In this document: positions 58,815 to 64,000 of the stretch, in pieces
How positions within the stretch are numbered: position 1 is the stretch's first letter
Layout: each line of letters begins with the position of its first letter
Assembly (NCBI GenBank): GCA_016794285.1
Contig: JAEUKO010000001.1
Coordinates: forward strand, 18,704 to 82,703
DNA from: UBA1573 sp016794285
GTDB lineage: Bacteria; Pseudomonadota; Alphaproteobacteria; Micavibrionales; Micavibrionaceae
Direction: 5' to 3'
DNA: 64,000 nt
The notes under the pieces: model-generated
The model's database searches: none
What the model was told of the DNA's origin: nothing
What the model saw: the letters and a program-made list of their open reading frames with translations, nothing else
Translations under genes and position numbers: made by a program

Positions 58815-59163
58815 CTTGTATCTCCCTTATTTTTCGAATTCCCTCTTCGGCGGGCAGCTGTCCCTGACCAATTTCGTCAAGCAGCTGAGCAACATCTTTT
58901 TCATCGTTGTTTTTCAGGGTTGCGAGAGCCTGCATGAGCTCATCCATGCGGCGACGTAACGTGGGATAGCTAACCCCAACTTTTACGGCCAGATCCTTCA
59001 GGTTTCCACCACACAGTATCATTTGTTCAGCAAGAACCCTCATTTCTGGGTTGAGACGGGCCAGGCGGGGAAGGCTAAAGCTTCCCTCCAGAACCACGCC
59101 ACATCCTCCGCATTTCAGGCGGGAAAGCTTCAGTTGGCTTTTGCAGACGGGACAATCAATCAT
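58804..59163 (-). CDS. DUF2089 zinc-ribbon/HTH regulator
   Basis: A 119-residue cytoplasmic protein. An N-terminal zinc ribbon has Cys4, Cys7, Cys18 and Cys21 (CPVC...CGGC). A helix-turn-helix follows (MILCGGNLKDLAVKVGVSYPTLRRRMDELMQAL). A SHOCT-like tail (LLDEIGQGQLPAEEGIRKI) matches the helix at the start of the LemA protein. It is probably the transcriptional regulator of the DUF2089-LemA-TPM operon and is its first gene. The upstream 100 bp is very AT-rich and likely carries the promoter. Confidence 0.85.
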   Translation of the reverse strand: MIDCPVCKSQLKLSRLKCGGCGVVLEGSFSLPRLARLNPEMRVLAEQMILCGGNLKDLAVKVGVSYPTLRRRMDELMQALATLKNNDEKDVAQLLDEIGQGQLPAEEGIRKIREIQGEI

Positions 59164-59272
59164 CTTATAAAACTAACACATATTTTTAATATTATCAATA
59201 AAAATAAGAAAATATTTTGATTATATTAAAGTTAATATCAATTATATAGATAATGGCGAGCATGGAGGCTAT

Positions 59273-60265
59273 TTACTCCCCCTCACTGCGGGCGGGACGG
59301 TCTAGAATATGTCCGACAGCTTGCTTGACGTCTAGGTTTTGGTACAGACAAGCATAAACGCTTGAGACAATCGGCATTTCAACCCCGTGTTGCAGAGCAA
59401 GTTCATGGGCGGCCTTGGCGGTGGGCACACCTTCGGTGACAGATTTCCGGCGGGAGAGAATATCGCTCAGAGGTGATCCTTTGGCGAGTTCACTGCCGAG
59501 AGAGAAATTGCGTGATTTCATGCTGGAACAGGTGAGCATCATATCTCCGACTCCGCATTGGCCCATCAGGGTTTCCTTGCGACCCCCCATTTCCAAAGTT
59601 AGGCGGGAAATTTCGGCAAGGCCCCGTGTGATAAGAGCGGCCCGTGCACTCTCGCCAAGACCAAGACCATCAACAATACCGCAGGCAATGGCAATAACAT
59701 TTTTGACGGCTCCGCCGACCTGTGCTCCGACAACGTCCTCGGTGAAATAGAGGCGCAGGTTGCGTGATTTCAGAGCAAGTTGAATGTTTTTACCATTAAC
59801 CAGATCAAGGCAGGCGAGGGTTGAGGCGCTGGGGAGTCCCTTAGCAATCTCATGAGCGAAGTTGGGGCCACTCAAAATAGCAGGAAGAGCAGAGGGGGCT
59901 TCCTCATGGACAACGTGGGTTAAAAGACGCTTGGTCGAGGTTTCAATTCCTTTGGCACAAATGACAAGAGGGTGATTGGGGTGCAAATGGGGGGATAATT
60001 CTTTGACAACGCTGCGAAGGAATTGCGCGGGAACAACGCATAACAAAACATCTGCCTGCGCAGCCTCTTGCAGGTCTTCCGTTATTTTTAAGGCTGGGTT
60101 GAGAGCAATATTGGGGAGATAGAGTGTGTTTTCTCTTGTCGTTCTCAACGTATCGGCAAGGGAAGTTTCGCGGACCCATAAACTCACATCATGGCCTGAT
60201 TGGCTATACATCTCAGCCAGAGCGGTTCCCCATGCACCTGCTCCAATCACAGAAATTTTTGTCAT
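59273..60265 (-). CDS. gpsA: NAD(P)-dependent glycerol-3-phosphate dehydrogenase
   Basis: A 330-residue enzyme reducing dihydroxyacetone phosphate to sn-glycerol-3-phosphate for phospholipid synthesis. It has the Rossmann motif ISVIGAGAWGTALAEMY, the VICAKGIE and LSGPNFAHEIAKGLPSAST motifs, and the catalytic Lys region VGGAVKNVIAIACGIVDGL. Its start overlaps the tsaD stop by 4 nt (ATGA), so the two are translationally coupled. Confidence 0.95.
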   Translation of the reverse strand: MTKISVIGAGAWGTALAEMYSQSGHDVSLWVRETSLADTLRTTRENTLYLPNIALNPALKITEDLQEAAQADVLLCVVPAQFLRSVVKELSPHLHPNHPLVICAKGIETSTKRLLTHVVHEEAPSALPAILSGPNFAHEIAKGLPSASTLACLDLVNGKNIQLALKSRNLRLYFTEDVVGAQVGGAVKNVIAIACGIVDGLGLGESARAALITRGLAEISRLTLEMGGRKETLMGQCGVGDMMLTCSSMKSRNFSLGSELAKGSPLSDILSRRKSVTEGVPTAKAAHELALQHGVEMPIVSSVYACLYQNLDVKQAVGHILDRPARSEGE

Positions 60266-61314
60266 GATACGTCTTCCTTCAGGTTTTCAAGAGGCCAGCG
60301 AGGGCGAGCAGGCAAAGTCAAAGGGCTGGTCAGCCCCACTTTTAAGCGTTCAACGCCTGCCCACGCAACCATCACTCCGTTGTCGGTACAGTATTTGAGG
60401 GGAGGAGCCATAAATTCGAACCCTAGGTCTTTGCAGGTGTCTTTCAATCGGCCCCGAAGATACTGGTTGGCCGAAACGCCGCCGCAGACAATGAGACAAG
60501 GTTGCTGCACGTGGTAAATTTCTTGGAATCGTGACATTGCTTTGTGGACGCGCAGGGACAAAGTCTCGGCAATTGTGTGTTGAAAGGCATAAGCCACATC
60601 AGCCAGGTCGTCTTCATCGGGATTGGAAAGTTGTTCGAACACATTGCGTAGGCGTGTCTTCAAACCTGAAAAGGAGAAATCCAGATCATGACTATGTTGC
60701 AAAGGAATGGAGAACGGAAAATCGCGGAGAGCCCGTGAGGGATCGGAACAATTTTTTGCCAGTCTTTCAAGATTGGGTCCCCCGGGATAGGGCAATCCCA
60801 TCAATTTGGCAGATTTGTCAAAACATTCACCCACGGCATCATCGCGGGTTGTACCCCATAAGTGGTAGGTGCCAATAGCTTCGGCGACCAGAATTTGAGT
60901 GTGTCCCCCCGAAACCAGCAAAACAAGATATGGAAAGTTTATATCTTCTACCAAGCGGGGAGTTAGCAAATGGGCTTCGAGATGGTTAATGCCGATGAAA
61001 GGTTTACGGGTTGCCAAAGAAATGGCTTTTCCGGCCATCATACCGACCATGACACCGCCAATTAGCCCGGGACCGCTGGTGGCCGCAACTCCGTCAAGGT
61101 CTTGAAAACGCAGTTTGGCTTCTGTTAAAGCGGCGGCAATCAAGCGGTCGAGGTGGTCGAGGTGGCTTCTGGCCGCTATTTCCGGAACAACGCCACCAAA
61201 GACAGTATGGGTATCGATTTGGCTAAGGAGCAAGTCGGCGAGAACTTCTCGACGATCGTTGACAATCGCCACCCCAGTTTCGTCACAACTTGTCTCAATT
61301 CCCAATATATTCAT
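60262..61314 (-). CDS. tsaD: tRNA N6-threonylcarbamoyladenosine transferase
   Basis: A 350-residue Kae1/TsaD catalytic subunit that transfers the threonylcarbamoyl group to A37 of ANN-decoding tRNAs. It begins MNILGIETSCDETGVAIV. The metal-binding HxxxH is in GINHLEAHLL, with LVSGGHTQI and DFSFSGLKTRL further on. The ATG at 61314 is the family start; 12 further upstream codons are open. It precedes gpsA with a 4-nt overlap and diverges from hemC. Confidence 0.95.
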   Translation of the reverse strand: MNILGIETSCDETGVAIVNDRREVLADLLLSQIDTHTVFGGVVPEIAARSHLDHLDRLIAAALTEAKLRFQDLDGVAATSGPGLIGGVMVGMMAGKAISLATRKPFIGINHLEAHLLTPRLVEDINFPYLVLLVSGGHTQILVAEAIGTYHLWGTTRDDAVGECFDKSAKLMGLPYPGGPNLERLAKNCSDPSRALRDFPFSIPLQHSHDLDFSFSGLKTRLRNVFEQLSNPDEDDLADVAYAFQHTIAETLSLRVHKAMSRFQEIYHVQQPCLIVCGGVSANQYLRGRLKDTCKDLGFEFMAPPLKYCTDNGVMVAWAGVERLKVGLTSPLTLPARPRWPLENLKEDVS

Positions 61315-61438
61315 ACATACATATCTAAACCCTCCTGTGGACAGGCGCAAGCTTGTGGATTGCTAAATTACAGCGATTGCTTTATCCGTAACGCCCAGAG
61401 ATATTCGTTTTATAGTTACAAATTGGGCGCAAAGAGGT

Positions 61439-62374
61439 ATGTCAGCAACACTTCGTATTGGTACACGCGGATCCCAGTTGGCTATGGCTCAGACAGGGGC
61501 AGTGGTGGAGGCCCTCAGGGCAGCTCATCCTAATTTAGATGTTCAAGTTGTTGAAATTCTGACCTCAGGAGACTGGAAACCCTCTCACGGGGAAACTCGC
61601 TTGGCGGAAGCAAAGGGAGGCAAAGGTCTTTTCGCTCGTGAAATAGAAGAACAAATTCTTGCTGGAACAATTGATTGTGGGGTTCATTCCCTAAAAGATA
61701 TGCCGTCTTTTCTTCCTGAAGGTTTGGTGATCGAACATACCTTGGAAAGATTGGAAGCGCGGGATGTTTTGCTGTCTAAAACCTACAAAAATTTGGACGA
61801 GCTGCCAATGGGTGCGGTGGTAGGGACGTCAAGCTTGCGGCGGCAGGCTTTTGCTCTTCTCAAGCGGCCTGATTTGAAGGTTGTTCCTCTGCGCGGCAAC
61901 GTGCCGACCCGTATTGAAAAATTGCACCAAGGACAGGCTCAGGCCATTTTTCTGGCTTTGGCAGGACTAAAACGCTTGGGCCTAGAGAGCCACGCGACGC
62001 AGATATTCGAACCAGATGAATTTTTACCTGCGGCATGTCAGGGGATTATCGGAATTGAAACGCGTCGAGGTGATACACGGGTTCACAGTCTGCTTGCTCC
62101 TATTCATGTACCGAGCACTGGATACCAAGCTGCAGCAGAGCGGGCGGCTCTGCAGGTTCTTGACGGGTCTTGCAGAACGCCAATTGGGGCCTATGCTCAG
62201 CTAAATGGATCCCGTATGTTTCTCAAATGTGCTGTAGCTGCTCCAGATGGTTCGGCACTTTATGAAGATAGCATTGAAGGGGGGATTCACTCGGATGAGG
62301 AGGCTGCTGCTTTGGGGCAGGCTCTTGGGATTCGTTTGAAACCTCGTATTCCTGAGGAATTACTGACGGAATGA
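61439..62374 (+). CDS. hemC: Hydroxymethylbilane synthase (porphobilinogen deaminase)
   Basis: A 311-residue tetrapyrrole enzyme. It has LRIGTRGSQLAMAQ at the N-terminus, HSLKDMPS with the catalytic Asp, SSLRRQAF and LRGNVPTRI. The dipyrromethane cofactor attaches at Cys245 in LDGSCRTPIGAY. It overlaps hemD by 4 nt. An AAAGAGGT ribosome-binding site sits just before the ATG. It diverges from tsaD. Confidence 0.96.
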   Translation: MSATLRIGTRGSQLAMAQTGAVVEALRAAHPNLDVQVVEILTSGDWKPSHGETRLAEAKGGKGLFAREIEEQILAGTIDCGVHSLKDMPSFLPEGLVIEHTLERLEARDVLLSKTYKNLDELPMGAVVGTSSLRRQAFALLKRPDLKVVPLRGNVPTRIEKLHQGQAQAIFLALAGLKRLGLESHATQIFEPDEFLPAACQGIIGIETRRGDTRVHSLLAPIHVPSTGYQAAAERAALQVLDGSCRTPIGAYAQLNGSRMFLKCAVAAPDGSALYEDSIEGGIHSDEEAAALGQALGIRLKPRIPEELLTE

Positions 62375-63084
62375 CGTCTTTGCCGCTGGTTCTTATTACG
62401 CGTCCGGAAGAACAGGGTTTATCCTTTGCCAGAGAGGTTGCGGCTCTTGGAGCCCTCCCACTTCTTGACCCGCTTCTTACGATCATTCCGATTAAAAAAA
62501 CCGACTGGGCTTCTGGAAATCCTCCAGATGGGGTGGTTCTAACTAGCTCTCACGCACTGCAGGAGTCCTTTCCTTCTGCTTGGCAGGATGTTCCTGTTTT
62601 TGTTGTAGGGAAAACAACGGCTGATAAGGCTCGCCTTTGTGGGGCTCGGAAAATTTATGCAGCAACGGGAGATTTTTCTGAATTGATGGGGATACTCAAA
62701 AAAAAATTACCCCCCTCTTCTCACCTTGTTTACTTGCGTGGGGAGCATATTCGTCACTCTTTGTCCGAATGTTTATGTGAGTATAAAATTACTCAATATG
62801 TGACTTATACCGCAAAAGCAGCTTCTTCTTTGTTGCCGGAAACAGTGGCGGCTATTAAAGAATCCCGCCTTCATAGTCTGACGGTCTTTTCTCCACGGAC
62901 AGCCTACATTCTCAGGGAATTGCTTGTTGAGCACGATTTATTGCCGTTTTTGTCCGCGATAAACCTCTTGTCTCTCTCTGGCGCAGTGCTAGAGTCTCTA
63001 GCGGATCTTCCGTGGAAGGATGTTCGGGTGGCAAAGTCACCAGAGCCCGATGCATTGCTTGCTGAATTATCCAGTCTTTTGTGA
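62371..63084 (+). CDS. hemD: Uroporphyrinogen-III synthase
   Basis: A 237-residue enzyme that closes and inverts ring D of hydroxymethylbilane. The family is poorly conserved. Supporting features are VLITRPEEQGLSFAREVAALG, LTSSHALQESF, VVGKTTADKAR, YLRGEHIRHSL and TVFSPRTAYILRELL. Start and frame are fixed by the ATGA overlap with hemC. The Mic60-like gene follows after 12 nt. Confidence 0.9.
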   Translation: MTSLPLVLITRPEEQGLSFAREVAALGALPLLDPLLTIIPIKKTDWASGNPPDGVVLTSSHALQESFPSAWQDVPVFVVGKTTADKARLCGARKIYAATGDFSELMGILKKKLPPSSHLVYLRGEHIRHSLSECLCEYKITQYVTYTAKAASSLLPETVAAIKESRLHSLTVFSPRTAYILRELLVEHDLLPFLSAINLLSLSGAVLESLADLPWKDVRVAKSPEPDALLAELSSLL

Positions 63085-63096
63085 GGAATATTTATA

Positions 63097-64000
63097 ATGA
63101 CCGACCCCTCTTCTCCCCCTATCCAGAATGCCAGTGCGATTATTGATCGTTTCGGGGGGATTCGGCCCATGGCGACAAAGATGAGGATTCCGGTCACGAC
63201 TGTTCAAGGTTGGAAACAACGGGGAGCCATTCCTGCAAATCGTCGTGGGGATTTGTTGCGGGCGGCGGATGAAAACGGGATTACGCTTACAGATCTTTTA
63301 CCTAGTGAGGTTGTGGGTCAAAAAGACGAATGTTTCGAAACCCCTGATATTGTGCTGCCAATGTCTAGTGTCATGAACAAAAATCACAATGCAGCGGAGA
63401 ATCTGAAGCCACAAAGCATCAGGTGGCCGCTGTTTGTCGCTGGAGTGGTTTGCATTGTGGCGGCTGTTATTGGCTCGGTTGTGGCGATGGCTCCTAAGGT
63501 TAAAGTTCTTTCAGCACAAGAGCAGCGGATTCAGGATCTGGAAATCGAAATCAAAAAAATGAAGGCCGAGACTGCAAATAGTGGAGGGATTGCGGAATCT
63601 CTGGTTCCAGATGATCTCAAAGCAAAAGTTGAAGAACTGCAAGGGACAGTGGCTAGTCTTTCCGATCAAGCCAAACAATATTCTGGAATTCTGGATGATT
63701 TGAAGTCTGGCACGTTGCCACAGCGATTGGCAAAGCTTGAAACTCACATGAACAGATTTCTGACGCAAGCCAATGCACTTGGTTTGCAACAAGTCATGGC
63801 GAAGGTTTCTGGGTTACAACAATCTTCGCAAGGAAGGTCTCAACTAGACAAAGTGATTGGCTCTTTGTTGCAGGTAACGCAGGGAGTCGAGGGTGTGGGG
63901 GGAACAGAAGGAAGTGTTGATCCTCAAGCGTTGACGTCTGCCCTCGAAAATTTGCGCCAGAGTGACCCTGCTGTTGCAGAGACTTTTCAAGATGTGGCTC
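63097..64000 (+). CDS. Mic60/mitofilin-like membrane protein with N-terminal HTH, 3' end cut
   Basis: A stop-free frame of 301 codons from the ATG at 63097 to the window edge. Residues about 11-56 form a YdaS/carph-isopro-type helix-turn-helix (AIIDRFGGIRPMATKM, VTTVQGWKQRGAIP). A transmembrane helix spans about 109-131. From about 137 on, a long coiled coil begins (KVLSAQEQRIQDLEIEIKKM). The location behind hemC-hemD matches the alphaproteobacterial Mic60 (COG4223) locus, where the protein shapes intracytoplasmic membranes. The C-terminal mitofilin domain would lie beyond the window. The HTH module is additional to the usual Mic60 plan. Confidence 0.7.
   Translation, partial: MTDPSSPPIQNASAIIDRFGGIRPMATKMRIPVTTVQGWKQRGAIPANRRGDLLRAADENGITLTDLLPSEVVGQKDECFETPDIVLPMSSVMNKNHNAAENLKPQSIRWPLFVAGVVCIVAAVIGSVVAMAPKVKVLSAQEQRIQDLEIEIKKMKAETANSGGIAESLVPDDLKAKVEELQGTVASLSDQAKQYSGILDDLKSGTLPQRLAKLETHMNRFLTQANALGLQQVMAKVSGLQQSSQGRSQLDKVIGSLLQVTQGVEGVGGTEGSVDPQALTSALENLRQSDPAVAETFQDVA

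Overview
The window looks like a chromosomal segment of a deep-branching, moderate-GC alphaproteobacterium (Rhodospirillales or Micavibrio-like rather than Rhizobiales or Rhodobacterales; this placement is inference). Class-level evidence is strong. There is a circularly permuted two-piece tmRNA gene, an SspB-alpha ClpXP adaptor, the gene order ileS-lspA-DUF3035 lipoprotein-M16-M16, an RNase E with a large insertion in its S1 domain, a hemC-hemD-Mic60-like cluster, and a 479-residue isocitrate dehydrogenase of the Rickettsia/Thermus type. No tRNA, rRNA, CRISPR array, prophage or transposase gene was seen. A 10-N assembly gap lies inside a glycosyltransferase gene.

Layout. 1-10 kb: a partial unknown gene and an alpha/beta hydrolase (minus); cysteine desulfurase plus 2Fe-2S ferredoxin; a prephenate dehydrogenase-like gene; glyQ-glyS; a DUF808 membrane protein converging on a ygfZ-HAD pair; a GT9 glycosyltransferase. 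10-24 kb: a lipoprotein, a YejA-like binding protein divergent from a macro-domain gene, a PfkB kinase, a TetR-like regulator, a U32 tRNA-hydroxylation protein, a Nudix hydrolase, sspB and ssrA side by side, an ArsR regulator, pheA, a membrane cytochrome c, two DMT transporters, icd, YggT and a DUF922 protein. 24-32 kb: an internally deleted CpaF, two tiny lipoproteins with the same C-terminus, an AmiC-type amidase divergent from rne, and two hypotheticals. 32-45 kb: the ileS-lspA-M16 operon, a pentapeptide-repeat protein, alr, dnaB and the rpsF-rpsR-rplI operon. 45-56 kb: fabD-fabG, then HAD, algH, M16, thrC and a transporter, then acpP-fabF-mltG-HAD. 56-64 kb: a TPM/PDZ protein, LemA and DUF2089 operon, gpsA, tsaD, hemC-hemD and the start of a Mic60-like gene.

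Most genes are housekeeping: translation, peptidoglycan, fatty acids, aromatic amino acids, heme and Fe-S clusters. The unusual material is local. (i) Two copies of a 145-bp fold-back MITE-like element have 3-bp TAA or TTA target duplications, and each copy sits exactly on the stop codon of a + strand gene at a convergent junction. (ii) The ssrA gene lies next to sspB and encodes a long tag with an internal ANDN duplication. (iii) A CpaF-family gene has lost its whole ATPase core at a short homologous motif. (iv) A DUF2089/LemA/TPM-NTF2-like-PDZ envelope operon. (v) The fab cluster is split by about 6 kb of unrelated genes. (vi) A 49-codon reading frame with an embedded terminator abuts thrC.
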